Source of the DNA: Schistosoma mansoni
Lineage: Eukaryota; Platyhelminthes; Trematoda; Strigeidida; Schistosomatidae
Assembly (NCBI RefSeq): GCF_000237925.1
Contig: NC_031495.1
Location: 23,702,872-23,766,871, forward strand
Reading direction: 5' to 3'
Length of the DNA stretch: 64,000 nucleotides
Shown piece after piece: positions 24,373 to 38,500 of this stretch; within the stretch, counting starts at the first letter, position 1, and every line of letters begins with the position of its first letter. A program made the translations under genes and the position numbers. The notes below the pieces were generated by a model, which saw only the letters and a program-made list of their open reading frames with translations, ran no database searches and was not told the origin of the DNA.

Positions 24373-24699
24373 ATGTCTTTTCTATTGATGTTGACTTCGT
24401 TAGTTTTTTCGACACACGCTTACTTAAAGCGCATGATCACACACCAGGACCAGATTACCATTGTATCTACCGTGTCACGCATCTGTCGTATCAACCAGCC
24501 GGGCTGGACCAAGATGTTGATGGCTTCCCAAATATATTTTCGAATCCCTTCAATTCTAGCTTGTGACATAACCGGGTTTGTATACTTCTACTATAAAGGT
24601 GTTATGTGGAAGGACGTTGTCAGACTACGAATACCTTTGACAGTTTTTAATAATATATTTGTCAGAGTGAAGTACATTGGGTTACATGGAATTGATTAA
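24373..24699 (+). other. Possible TLC-like coding fragment
   Basis: 108-codon open frame. FSTHAYLKRMI, then QIYFRIPSIL and a hydrophobic C-terminus ending near VFNNIFVRV follow the order of the C-terminal half of the TLC gene nearby (FLHARKLMI, IIFRICLTL, TVFTTMNLVLFYRV). The alignment was made by eye. No acceptable upstream exon was found: every frame upstream of the 33-nt possible intron has stops. It may be a decayed paralogue. Confidence 0.3.
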
Positions 24700-26626
24700 T
24701 ATTATTGCAACGTTCAATACTTAACTAACTCGTAATATGATACACAACTAACGGCACTCGACAGTGTAAAACTACTCAGGAGCACATCAGAAGACGCGAA
24801 AAAGCAGAAGTGATTGTGGGGTTAGAATTAAAAATGTTCAGAAAAATATGTGTACCTATAGTTATTATCATTGGTTATAACATGATTATAATTTAGCCTA
24901 CCCGTAAGGAGGCAAATTATGTTACCGTTATATCTTAGCATGCCATGGTTCTGACCGCGTGTAAACTGCTCGGGCTCATTATTGCCCCTGAAGTCTCCGT
25001 CGTGCTTCTCGAAAGCCACTTCAACAATGATGTCAAACGTTATTATTCTTCTGATGATCTCCAATTCTATGTATTTCAGTCTTTTCAACCTATATTATGG
25101 TTTCTTTGTTTGTGTGACACCTAGATAAATGTGGGGGATTCTACACCTTTCACTTCCAGTACTTCTACTTTCATCGAAAAACTACGGATTGCCATGAAAT
25201 TGCAACCAGCGTGAAAAAGTTTGAAGGAACTTTTTAAATTATTAGAAATGATTTGTTTATACATATAAGCCTATTTAGCTATTCAGATTTTGTTTGTATC
25301 AATCATTTTGAATAATATTTATCTCTTAATACTGCGAGATTTGGAACTCACAATATGATGCTGTGAACATATTTTCGACGATATAAACGTTGATGAGCAA
25401 TCTCTATGTTGTTGCTAGACTTCGTCCTTCGACTCTTCAGTATGTTTTTTTGTTCTGAAACTGTTTTAAGTTTTTTAAATTTGTGATTTCACTTTGCACA
25501 CCTGACCATACAAATTGCTAAAGTTTAAATAATGATAAAAACAAATGGACTATCTTGCAAGTAAATTTCCCACTGAGAAAACGTAGCGAATATATTTAAC
25601 TACTTAGTTTGATTGCCAAAACTGTTGTTAAACCCTTTGGACTTTATTTATTTATATATGCCATTACTATCATTGATTTCTCCGTGAGAACCAACTAAAC
25701 GTTTGTGCCAAAATTACTCGTTTTCGCTTTAAAATCACTTCGTCGATTTACGTCATTTAAAACATGTTATATATCAAATACAGCCACGTTAGATTCTCAA
25801 TGAAAGCAACACGTACTTACAGTTATCAAGTTATCAATAACGGCATTGTACTTACTAATCATTAGCATGGAAAGCTACATTATCCATTTCAGGTTGTTGT
25901 TCTGGAGCTCAATATCGTGAATCTCACTTGACAGATGCGATACGATTGTGAGAACCTGAAGTGAGAATGTGCAATGAATATTCAATTAAGCTGCCCATGA
26001 TAGACCATTAAGTCAACGATTGTACCACACATTCAGCATTATACCAAAGTTTCGATAAATTCATACTAACAGACGACAGTGAATTTTTTTTAATTTCTGT
26101 CGGTTCCGTGGTTTGAATGCTTCAATAGCATTTCGGGTCACTGAGCCCAGCAGACATAATCGAACTATCTAGTTTGCGAAAGATTTAACATTTACACATG
26201 AGTATCTGTTCATCAATATAATATAATTAATTATTTAGTTTTTTTTGTTGACGATGAATCTTCAGTTGCTTGGTCAAAAACTGCTTAAAATAAACGTGGA
26301 AATCAAGTTTGCCAGACAACTGAGTTTTGATTCAACCAAGCTAAGCAGCAAATCTACATCTTACTTTAAACGGTTGGGAGTCGAAGCAACTGTTCATCAG
26401 TTAATCCAGACATGAAAATTTAAGGAAGTATTTTTCTGTAGAATAGTTGAAAAAATTACATAATTATTCATGTAATATTGATTTAAAAGACAGAATGATA
26501 TCAATGGTTAACGATGATGGGATAACATTACAGTAGAACCATGAGACTTGAGAGCCATAATGTTTGGTTGTGGTGCTGCTACAAAGTAGACAAGCCTACT
26601 CGCATAAAGAGTACGTCACATATTTT
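24700..26626. other. No gene called
   Basis: An open frame on - at 24828-25088 has balanced composition but no motif I recognise. The remainder is AT-rich spacer. Confidence 0.35.
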
Positions 26627-28430
26627 CTATTCAACAACGGTTCCACTGTCAGACGTAAATAAGTGATCTGTAACATAGAATGAATCCTTTTCTCCTGATA
26701 AGCACATCTGAATTATTATTGTGTTAAAGATTAATTCAAAAGTGCCGGGTAATAACGAGTATATGCTTTCGCTTAACGTCGTGTGGGGTTTCGATAAAAA
26801 ATAAACATTATAGTAGATAGCTTGAGATGTAAGCAGCAAGCTAACATGTGTTAGAAGCGGTCACACTATTGTGTTTTTATTCATCACTTATTTTCTCTCA
26901 GGTCTCATGCCTCAGTTCGCACGCACATCCTTTAAAAGATATCATCAATGATTAGTTCTTATCATAATTGATCAATGTACCACTATTTTGATTCGATTCG
27001 ACATTCACATTTGCTCGGAAGATTGGTATGGCATTAAGGACGGGCGCACACTTGTAGTAGATCTATTTTTGTCCGAAATTTGAGGCAGAACCTAGTGAAG
27101 AAGGCTGTAATGTAAATAAAATGCAAGTAAATTAAAATTGATCCGAGTTATATTGACTTCGTTGTGTCCGAAGAGTCATGCCAGATGAACGTCTACATAC
27201 ATTCACAAGGATTTTCTGGCATAACAATTTCTATTGAGTGAATCAACTGGTCATAGATTATTTAAATAAAACTTAAGCTGTTGCAAAATGTTGTCAGTAT
27301 CTACTAAAACGTAAGTTGTCCGATACAAATATTTTGTTAAAGTGCAGTGCATCCTATAATGAGGGAGTCAAAATTTATGAATTTGGCCGATTGTGTTCAA
27401 GCCACACACACTATTATGTCGTGTTTGTTAGCCGTAATTGTCGAAGGACCATCCGTTTCACATGAAGTGATGTGTGAGCCAGGTGCTTTTTACAACTTCA
27501 TACACTCACCAATTGTCGGAAGTATTTTTTCAGTCTCTATTTTGATTTTTTGCCAAAAAACGTTTTATATTTGGTATGTTAGTAACCGACAGTTAATATA
27601 AACCAGTAGTTATACTCAGAGAGTGAAAAGGATAACTTTAAGATTGACCTTACTCAGTCAAAACGATCGTCACTGTACGCTGATGATATTGCGTGACATG
27701 TTTGTATCACAGTAGTACTTATGCCGGTCACCAAACTTTCAGTTAAAGCAGCATGTTTTAGAAGTTTTGGAAACACTTTATAAACTGTTAGATCTATTAC
27801 GAAATTCAATTTTTGAAGGTTACTTCTGTGTTTGCTAATAATGAAAGGCATAATGTACACATAAGGTATATGTTTCTTTCATTCAACTACAAGTGCACTA
27901 AAAAACCACCATTTGTAAGACAGTGGGAAAGAGAAAATCAGTAGCCATTTAATGTAAAGAAAACATTGTTTGTATAATAAATAATTGTAAACTTTTAAAG
28001 CTGATGTGAAACATTTGGATTTACGTAAAATGGGGAATTTCTAAAAATGACTATTATTATGGTTGTAAACACGTACAAAATATCCAATGTACTATATGTG
28101 TGATTCAGTAAAATGAATTTTGATATGTAGTGCTATCTAGATGTCTTCTGATAAAAGTAGATTTCACTTGACTAATTTCATAGAACAAAAGCAAGGAATA
28201 CGATGCAATGAAGCCTACCGTATTCAGAAAGTAAGACCATTTCATTAATTGTCTAAATCTTTGAATGCAATACCTACAACAGCTACTGTTTACGTACATA
28301 TTCTTTTTTCCGGAACAGCTTACTAAAACTGTGGAATTAAAAATGATGTGTACATGTGTTTTTTCGCGATTAAGGAGTCATCAGAGACACCATTTACCTC
28401 AAAGATTTTTATATATCCTGTCATACGGCG
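26627..28430 (-). pseudogene. Possible TLC-like gene or pseudogene, partial
   Basis: Three - strand pieces in TLC order. The first is about 28430-28340 (MTGYIKIFE, later HMYTSFLIPQF). The second is about 28290-28110 (CIQRFRQLMKW, then a hydrophobic stretch NTVGFIASYSLLLFYEI), joined by a possible 41-nt intron (GTAAGC to CAGTAG) that keeps frame. The third is a hydrophobic terminal exon at 26830-26627 (TSQAIYYNVYFL, FELIFNTIIIQM). The first exon with the Ser/His motif was not found. Only the position and spacing resemble the intact gene; residue identity is low. Confidence 0.28.
27347..27573 (+). pseudogene. Possible TLC-like first exon, + strand
   Basis: NLADCVQATHTIMSCLL and FYNFIHSPIVGSIFSVSIL resemble the Ser/His start and the second membrane segment of the TLC gene. 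It ends at G|GTATGT, and CAG at 27606 would make a 33-nt intron like those of the TLC gene, but the next stretch has stops in the useful frames. It overlaps the - strand model, so at least one of the two is wrong or broken. Confidence 0.25.
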
Positions 28431-28489
28431 AACGTGCGTTAGGTCCGGTGAACGACTTTATAAGTTTTGCCATACGAAACCAGAATTAA

Positions 28490-29479
28490 TTTGATTTTTA
28501 CTGTTAAAAACTCAGAGGCCTATTTTTTCAATGATTTATTCAGTACCAATGTCGAAATTAAGTTTGATGGAAATTTTTTGTCTTTCCGCATCATTTATCA
28601 CCGTTAATATGTATGATTAAGTGAATTTTCTTAACAGCCCACATTCACGCACGTTTGAGAACCCTTGAGTCTGAATTAACTCAGTTTATTGACCATTTTA
28701 CACTCTGTAGGTGTCACTATTCCTTTATCGCATGTATGACTAAAAGCTTTTGATATTTGTATAAACTAGTGTGCTATAATTGCTGTCTAGACTTGAATAG
28801 CGTAAAAATTCTAAAGGTATGCACGAAAAACTTACGTTTACACTAATTAAGAGACAAAGCTTTGATCATTTTTATAATTAATTATCTCATATTTCAAGTT
28901 TGTGCAGAATTATTAACAAAACATGTAGTAGTTTTGATAATGTATTTGGGAATTTCTTTTCATAATGATGGTTTAATGACTATTTATAGGTTAAAAGATA
29001 AAACTTTGCATTACGGATAATAACTATGTGAGTATATTGTGTTATTTGGGCTTTCAAACAATTGCAAAGATAATACTGAACTGTTCTTTGAGGCAGATTA
29101 CAAAACTTTGACGTATTTATTTTATACCTTAAGGTAATTTATTAAATGGTTGTATGCACAAGTCACCGTCCTAAAACTTTACTACTGTGTGGTATTTAAA
29201 TAATAAGAAAACCTCTAGGAGCACTTACAAACATTATAGTAAATAAATGTAATTGTTAGTATTTTCTGAAAATTAAGAGGGGTTTTAATTTATTGAGAGT
29301 GTGGTTTGAAGTTTAACTTTGTTTTGATTTCTATTTCATATTTAATAGAATAAAAACTTTAAATTAATTATGCTAAGTTTTATGAAGTAGGTAATTAACG
29401 GATGTAAATACTATGAGTCAATAGCTTTTGTTAGCTATATTATATTTGATATAAATATAGTAAGATATTTACACTAGTT
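28490..29479. other. Spacer upstream of the kinesin gene
   Basis: AT-rich, no domain or repeat recognised. It should contain the kinesin promoter if the first exon at 29480 is right. Confidence 0.4.
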
Positions 29480-29586
29480 ATGTTTCCTGTTGTATGTAAG
29501 TTCATCCGCGGAGACGCTCGGTTTTTTGATAATGAAAGAACAAACAAATTTCATCTTCACTATCTTCACGATGAACATGAGGGAAT
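29480..29586 (+). CDS. Kinesin exon 1 (tentative)
   Basis: ATG, 35 codons plus 2 nt, ending at GTAAGA. It reads [16 protein letters not shown], loosely like the R-x-RPF-x-x-RE start of kinesins. AT plus the G at 30679 makes Met, so the phase fits the next exon exactly. The residue match is weak. Confidence 0.42.
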
Positions 29587-32500
29587 GTAAGAAAAAAAAC
29601 ATTCTTAACAAATGAACTAGGTATATTTTGACATACATAGTATATTTTTATAATAAGGAAAACCTTCTCAATTAAGTGACTCTCAGATAATATTAAACGA
29701 ATAATTTTTAAATAATTAGTGAAGGTCGAATTTGATTGATTGGTTTGTAATGCGATTAACAGACTTAGTGGCTCAACATAAGTTTGCTTGCTGTTAAGCG
29801 ATTAATTAATGTACATCTATCAGCCAGTTGTTACCAGAATAACCCAGTGGCAATATCACAGATTGTGTCATCGGATGATAAGGTTTTAATCGCATGGTCA
29901 GTATCAGTTCCCCTAAGATACCAGATATTGCTTATTTATATGTGCCTAGTACCACAAACCACAGACCTTGGGTAATTCCAATGGTTTTACTAATCCACCT
30001 GACATAGTGCATGTAATACCGAGTCGTTTATAATAGTGGGCAAATTACAATTCGGCAAATTAGATTTGACTCATGCCAAGAAGTACCGATTCAACACTTT
30101 CTGTTTTTCGATACTGTGTAAGCTTAAAAAGTGAAGATAATGGTACTGTATCTGTACTAATTTTTAAAATTATGTAATCTCTTTTTTTGTTTTTCACAAT
30201 CAAATCTTAAATGCTATATACGGTGACCGATTAAATTCGATGTTCATTAAGAATTATTTAGGAAAAGAACATCATGTACCTTTGCAGTCAAATTAAGATC
30301 TCTAAGATATCTACTTTTAGTAAATGAAAACAGTTATAAACGCTTGTCTTAAAAATGTTTTCTGATGTCTTGAAGAAGCAAAGAACTTAAAGTATCTATC
30401 AAACTGAGTCAGGAAAAATCTATGAAACTAAGTGAATACACATTATCTACTTCTCACTTCTCATTCACAGTTTATAAATTTTTCAGGATTTTTTAACCAT
30501 CGAGTCAGAAAGTACTTTACTTACTGAGTTCAAACTTATAAAATCTATAAACCAAAAGGCTTTGCTTCATAAAAGTACTCCGATTAATATAAGTAGGACT
30601 GTTTTCCTACTATTCATTATGAAAATGATTTTTTGTTGATTTATTTCCCTTTCTATCCTGAAAAAATATTATTTTTAGGGAGTTCAATGAGAATCCAAAG
30701 CATTACATGACAATTAGAGAAAATGAAATTATTCTAATAAATAGCGGTGAAATCGGGTATGCACTGGTTGCAGATCATCGAATACGAACAAGAACATTTC
30801 CCTTAGATCACATATTTGGTTCAGTTGATCAAACTAACACAGATAATGATTCTCAGGCTTCGGTAAGTGATGATTTCTTTTGAAAAAACATTCACGAATT
30901 TCAAGAAATCCAAAGTTCCCTAGTAAACTTGTAGCTGTCTTTTGAAACGACTATAACATAGTGTATCTAATAAAAAACTAAAAATCTTAAGACTCAAGAA
31001 TTCCTAAGAACTTGTATTTAATTGTTAGCCGATTAAGTAGGTTATTTCATTGAATACACTAGCCCTGTGCGAATGCACGATTACTTCAAATTAATTGAAT
31101 TTAAACCCAACACAAGTATGAAGTATACTACTTCAGAAGGTTTATTTTTGTGTTTAGTGTAAGAAGCTTTTCGAAGATTTCACGTATTTCATTGAAATAT
31201 CTTAAAGAAATAATTAAAAAACTTAAATTCTGATTGAAAATATCAAAAAACTAAAGATGAATTATTCGGTAAATATTATTCAAATATAACGCCTCTATTC
31301 ACTCTGGATTACAACGACTGATCAAGAACTAACAAAATACTTGCATAGAAAAAGCATGACTTTGTACAAGAAATTGGGAAAAAAAGATCATTAAGTGAAT
31401 AAACTGAATGTTTACACCTAATTCCATTTCATTATTCGGATTGACTGGAGTGTTTGATTTTACGATATGCTAATCTTTGATTATTTATGCAAGATGTTTC
31501 TATGTTGTTTACGATTCACGAATAGATTTACCATCATATAGGAAAACCTGCTGTGGATTCTGTGAAAGATGGTTACAATTGCAGTTTGTTTGCATATGGC
31601 ATGACAGGAACTGGAAAAACCCATACGATATTTGGATCTGAGGTATAATTTTCTCTTATTAAGTAAAATATTTACAATATAAGAATTTCTATAAGATTAA
31701 TACAAATGAAAAATAAACTGAATTTGTAACGTTTATGACTTTATTCATATTTGCAGGAATTTCAGAGACATTGGTGCTTAGGTAGAATGTTCATCATTGA
31801 AAGGATCAGATAACTAAATATATAAGACTAAAATTTTATTTAATATCAATGACTAAATAAACCTTTCAAAATTAGTTGATAGTGTTAAAAATAAAGTTTG
31901 TCCAGTCATTTTATTCATTGATTATATATCTTTACGAGCTGAAAATGCTGAAATTAAACTTTTTCATTATTTCTTGTTAGTTATACAGTGGTAGATTAAA
32001 TACTTTCTGATTCTGTAGTTCCTTTCAGATCTATGAATTTTTTTATCACTGGTAAGTAAAGATTGCTTGTTCGGTTTGTATGGACAGACTTACATTGAAA
32101 CTAACGATTAATGAGTGATCAAGCTTCGTCCGTTCATCCTTGTTAACAAATTTAGTAATAAACTTATTTCATTCTTCTGCTTATATACACACCTTTAAGC
32201 AAATTAAAGGGTAGTTTATGATGGCATAAAATTTACAAGATGACAATTCAGCTTTTAAATTTGAAAAAGAAGTATATGGACATTAACACATGAACTACTG
32301 TATTATAAAAAAGAAAATATTCACACTATGGTAATTAAATTAAAAGAAAGAATTTTTTATTTCTCGTGAAACTTATATTCTGGACATTGAACGAACTTCT
32401 ACTCTTTATAGTTAAAGAAAAACACCAAGATGTAACCTCTGTTGGCTGTTAAAATCCAGGAAATAAATGCCTCAGTTTAACCCGGCTGAGTAAAACGTAT

Positions 32501-35500
32501 TTACCTTAGGAAGTCAGAGACTATTGAAATAAACTTTCGAAATCTAGTTTACTTTCAAGAAAGAAATGGAACTTTTTAGTTGATAGTTTGGTTGCACATT
32601 CATTTTATACAGTAACTAGATTTTTATATATTACTTGATTTGTTAGTTGTAAAATTTTAAAAATTAACAAATGATTGAAATGTGTATGAAATCTTCCACA
32701 GAATCAGAAATCCTTAGCTTATCTTTTAAAGCTGTTCTAATACACTTTAAAAACTCCATCAGGAGCCCCTCTGGGGTTACTGCCGATCACAAGCTCGGAT
32801 AAAGGAGGAGGGTTGGGCATATGGTTAGTGACCCCATCTCATAGAAAACTAACTCGTTAAAAAACGCTAACCAGAAATCATATTTCAAACCATTTTAACT
32901 CTGTCCTGGGATTTAGAGGGTCTTCATTTAGAAGAGTTTTCATTGGATATCTTACTTAGTTTGTAACATCAATAACTTTTCAGGGTGTTAATTTTTTATC
33001 AGAAATAGTAATTGAGAAGAATATCTCACATACAACAATTTTTAACTCTAAGTTAAAGCATAGTTTGTTGAAATTTTAAGTCTAAACAAACTATTTTTGA
33101 CATTATTCAGTGAATAATAAGAAAGCAAAACTTTGATTTAAATCTAAAAAGTATATATATATAAATTAAGGCAGTTAATGACCTGAAGTCATTTTGACAT
33201 TGTACCACGATGATTGATACTTAAAGTATTTAGAGTTTACTTTTAAAGAATCCAAGTGATACCTTAATTCGCTATCAAATTAAACTACTAAAATATAACT
33301 AGTTTAATTCATATAAAAATAAAATATCACCTGTCCTTTATTGGCCACTTAGTTTAGTGTACTGTTACTTTGAATTAGACTAGACTTCCAGTAATAAAAA
33401 AATTTGATAATACATTGATCGTCGTGTTCAGTGAAAATGAACATGTTCATATAAACTTTCTCACTCAGACCTCTGTGGAACAAAATTTTTTAAAATATTT
33501 CCATTTAAATGCAAGGAACAAACTTCTCATCAGATGAATGCCACCGTACAACAATCTTGTTTGAACATATAACTACAGTTTAGTATCATAAACTTGAACC
33601 ATAGTGTGTACGTATGAGTGAAATGCTTATTCATGAAGTCTGTTTTGTAAAAATGACGAACAATAAATTTCAATTCGATAAAAGTTTGTTGTTTATAACA
33701 CGAATTAGTCTTCTCTTTACAAGCCTTAGAACCAGGTAAGACGAGATAGATTTTGAAACTCGGTATAAAACTATTTGACAACTAATACTCATAGACCCGT
33801 TTTGAGAAATATTGTACTTAACCTGAACTGCCTATAAGTATTACGGGAATTTTAAGTAAATTACAAAAATAACCGTCTATGTCATCAATGTAACTCATCT
33901 TCAGTTAGTTTACTACATCTCAATGTATTCACACACATTTAACGTGTATTTCTTCTCTAAGACAGTAATGTATTATATCTTATATATAATTTGCTCCTAT
34001 TTTATTGAAATACTATTTGATTTTTCCTGTTCAGTCATTCACCTAATTCAAAACTGTACTCCTAAATAATTTCAACGTTGAATATAAACAGTTTAATCAT
34101 TTTTGTACCTCTATCTTGACCTCCTATAACAAATAAACCTTATTAAAAGTATATTTTAACCCACTGTCAAAAATATATGTTTTAAAACCAACTGATATGT
34201 TAGTCCATTATTAACCTTAATAATGTAAATCATTCTATTTTCGCTCCCACCTTTCAGAATAAGCAAAAAAATTAATGCCATGCTTGCTGATGTAACGTCT
34301 ATTTATTTGAAATGTTTGAGTCACATTGGAACACGAATACAAAACCTTTTAGATTATCATTTTAATCTATTAATTTATATCTTTCCGAATGATTGACTTA
34401 ATTGTAACAACAAATTTGCATAATTAATAGTGTGATTTTGCTCAGATTTGAAGTTTTTGATTTCGGATATTTTTATTAAATATGTTCTAGAATTTGGCGA
34501 ATGTCGACATCATCATGTTCTCTTCAGTCCTTCATCTTAAGAAACGTGCAACCTAAGTAACCAACTTTTGACGCATAGTATTTGTATTTCCGCAAGCCTG
34601 AATAATTCACCCCAGGGTTTTATAAACTGAAACATATACCGGAATAATTATAGGTTCGCTTATTTTTATATGATCTTTCAAGCATAAATGAAAGATATTT
34701 AGAATGGTTTACCATTTAAATTGCCCTAAGTAATCCGAAAAATTAATGACACTGATCTGTTTCCCTAATGAATGGTAATTATTTTTTCTATTCTTTTATC
34801 ACTTGAAGGAGGATCCAGGATTAATACCAAGAATATGTGAAGTAAGTGTACAACATACAATACGTTTGACATTCATTACATTTACTCTATTTTCGAAAAA
34901 CATATATATATACCTTACGTGTCATGTATTTCTGTAGTTCTCTGATGGATGTGTTCAAATTGTCTTAGAGATGCTTCGTAATAATTAGTTGGGAACGCTT
35001 GCTAGTTTATATTTCAAAAAGTGACTTCAGTTACATTAAAAAAGGTGAAATAGGAAATTAGAAATGGAGGCAATAAATCACTAAATGAAATACAGAATGT
35101 TATTTTATGAAACATTATACTTTTGTGTTCAGGATGAATATATTTTTCTTTCATTTAGGTAACAAAACGCACTACACAACACATTAAAAACGAGTTTTCA
35201 TTTTCTCTTGATTCAGTTACCTGACTGTAAACTAATTGACTGGAAGGTAGTGTTTGAAGAATGCAAATATATTTAGGTCTGAAATAGTTATTTGTATATG
35301 AATTTGTAAACTCTCAGCTAATGACAAATTAAATGTATATAACATAACTAAAGTTTGAAGATTTAATAAATTAGTTAAATGATTGATAATTATTATCATG
35401 ATTAACTAAATGAATTTTGTTATCTTGTTTTACTTTTCAAAACGACATTCAAGGCTTTGTTGAATCATATAAAAGTGAACCAAAATGTACATACAAAATA

Positions 35501-38500
35501 TGAATTAAAAATAAGGTAAGAATTATGTAATAAATTTAATTATTTACTGAACAACTTATACACTTAAGCTTTCTGTGTATGTATTAGTATATTGACTAAA
35601 AAAGTCAGTAAAACTTCATTCACAATTTCATAAAGGCAGTAAATAAGTGTATGGAAATAATTAACGAGGACTAGAATTGTTGTAATTTATTAAAAATACC
35701 ATGGTAGCAGTTAGTAGTGTTACATTATGAAGTGCTTACCGTTTCCATCGCATCATGGAATATTTGTAGTTCTTGAATTCCATCAGCTTATTTTAATTTC
35801 TACGCACTGAGCAGAAAAATGTATTGTTGACTCATTGATTTTGGCCGGAAGTTTCCTAATTTGACTTTACATAGAATCTCTGAATGTTTAACTTAAAATT
35901 TACACGTATATAATTTACATAATAGATAGATGTACTAATTCATTGTGAACTTCAACCGATTTCTTAAATTCTAATTTAGAGAGGAACTCTTTCGTTTATA
36001 TCCAGATCAAAGATCGAGTCACATGTAAAAATCCAATTTTTCAATCATATTATTTGTACGAAATTTCAGGAATCACGTTTCATCTTTTCTCCAAGCAGGA
36101 TTCATAAAAACTAGTTTAACACTGAATGGAAACTGTAATCTTGTGCATGGCTATGATGTAGTGATTTTTCTTGCAATATATGTTCAGGTACTCAGCTGAT
36201 TACAGTCATGAAATTCACCCTCGAAATTGTACTTCTATGACTGATAATCAACAAAAATTTCAGTGTATAAACTGGCTACAACCCAATGGTATATATACAA
36301 ACAAAAAATAAAGCTAACGAGAATGTAGATGCACGTTAAATATCAATACACAATCTTATACTAAGAATTTAAGCAATGTCGAATAGGTTTTACATTTGAC
36401 TGTAAAAATCTCGTTTTCTGTGGTTTATTCGGACTTACAAGCAAGAAGTTACGTTGGTTAACACAGTTTGATGGAATTTATAATGTAGCTTGGTTACATC
36501 AAACCTTTTATATGAAAATGATGTCATAAATGAGTACTTTGACAAAAGATATCATATTGCAGAACCTTTTAAATAAATTCTATGGTCAACTATGTAGAAG
36601 TGACTACATAATATCAAGTACTTCAAGGGTATTTACAATTAACTAGATGCATGAAAGTTTTTACTCTGAAATTTTCAGTCCTGGTTGATATAATCTTTAA
36701 AGTATATTTAAAGCACTAAAGATGTATTTAGCAAACACATATGAAGTAGAATTAAGTGTTTTTATGAGCCCCATTAATCGATTGTACAATTATACTTGAC
36801 CTGCAAATTTGGTTCACTATATTGAATATCACATGTTTAGAATACGTGTTTAGCCATCTTCTTGTATAAATTACCTAGATCAAAATTATTTAAGTATTCT
36901 CCATAGGGAAAAACAAACATTTTCAAGCCTAAAATCTTGAAGTAAACGAAAACAAAATGATAGAAAATAAGAATTGTGAATAAAGCGGTGTTTTAATGCC
37001 TTTGGAACATTTTTTCTACCTTGAGAACTCATAACATCACAATAAACTTGAAGACAAGTTGATTTCCATCCTAGTTTTATGGAAAGTTAGTTTGACAAAA
37101 TAAAGCATACTTAGTAATAAATTATTCCTCTGAAAAAAACGTCATGGTTTTGTTAGTTCTATTTGATGTTGGATGAATAAAAGTTCTCTCATTATGTACG
37201 ATTAGAATTAGACTACGATATGAGGAATGTGAAAGATTTGAAAATATGCTAAAAGGTAACTTCAAATATATTCGTAACTACTCGAACGAACAAAATGGAG
37301 TTAGATCACAGTGATGGAAGGTGTTCACTAGATAAGGAAATATTTGAATAGACTTGACTGCTTTTGTGTGTGATTAATTCATTTGCTCGTGTGAACACGA
37401 TTTCCATGTCTGAATCAAGCTTATGACTGACTACCAAGCATAAGTCGGTATGAATTTGCAAACAATGGTAATTTAAATGGCTGGTAAATTATTTAGAATG
37501 GAAGATCTGGATAACATTTTTTATCTACTCGCTTGTGAATCGGATTTTAACTGAAAAACACACTGAATTAGTTTAAGGCGCTAAGAAAATTACGCAGGAC
37601 AGAGTAGAACATTATTTAATTGTATATCAATTTCTTAATTCAATTGATTCACGTATATCGTTTATGTTAGAAAAAGTGGTGTACTAAGTTTCGATTTTCT
37701 TTTGTTAAGTCGATAAATGTACCCTGATTTCTTTTCTTGAATAAACAATAAAATTTTAGACTGACCTGAAAATAAGAGGGAATGTTCTTTTCTGGTAAAA
37801 ATGAACTACAATGATTTAATAAGTTGTCTTTTTTAAGTCCGATTTAATTTGATAACTTGCTAGTACTCTTGAAATTTCATTTAGTTATTAACTAAATATT
37901 TTTAGATAATATTTCAAGTTAAATTTAAGACAACTAAGTTTATAAACAGTCGGACATTATTACTAAAACCCTGGACAGATATTGAAATGTACCATTCTAC
38001 TACCCGAATTGTGAGGCGCAAAGTGTTAGTTAAAGTAAATACAGGCTCGACAAAGGCATTTCTTTTTAACTGTTTTTTCCTTTGAGCGACTATTATGCTC
38101 CCAACTAGTTTACAATTTACGAATTCTATGATTAAACCCCGATTAACAGCTGAACCAATCTATGTGAACTGAATAAGGTTCTCCTGTTATGTAGCTTATT
38201 GTTACTTTTATTAATTTTGTGACTTCTGATTGAGCGAATCTCTGAATTCGGATAAATTTTAAGATGGCTTTTCTTAACATACATATTGTCTTCTCAAAGT
38301 CATTACATAACAACGATGAGTTGAATTGTACACGCTCGGGAACAGTTCAAGTTGAACTGTTTAATAACCTGTTAATAGTATATGTTAAATGTAGATTTAA
38401 TGCATAAACTAAAAATTGTTTGTTCTATTATATTGACAAATATTTGAGCGACTAAAAATTCAGGTTACTATCAAGTTGCTTTCCAGAAATTGGTTAGTTG

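Noticed and set aside
27654-27860. - strand frame with VIQTCHAISSA as a TLC first exon
   Set aside because: It overlaps another TLC-like reading on the opposite strand, has a stop before any good donor, and rests on one short match.
28265-28489. + strand 74-codon frame as an exon
   Set aside because: No domain, no joining exon, and it is antisense to a better, though still weak, TLC-like reading.
31122-31137. 16-nt candidate for the missing kinesin micro-exon
   Set aside because: Length and splice phases fit, but the residues do not match the expected V-F-x-x-L pattern.
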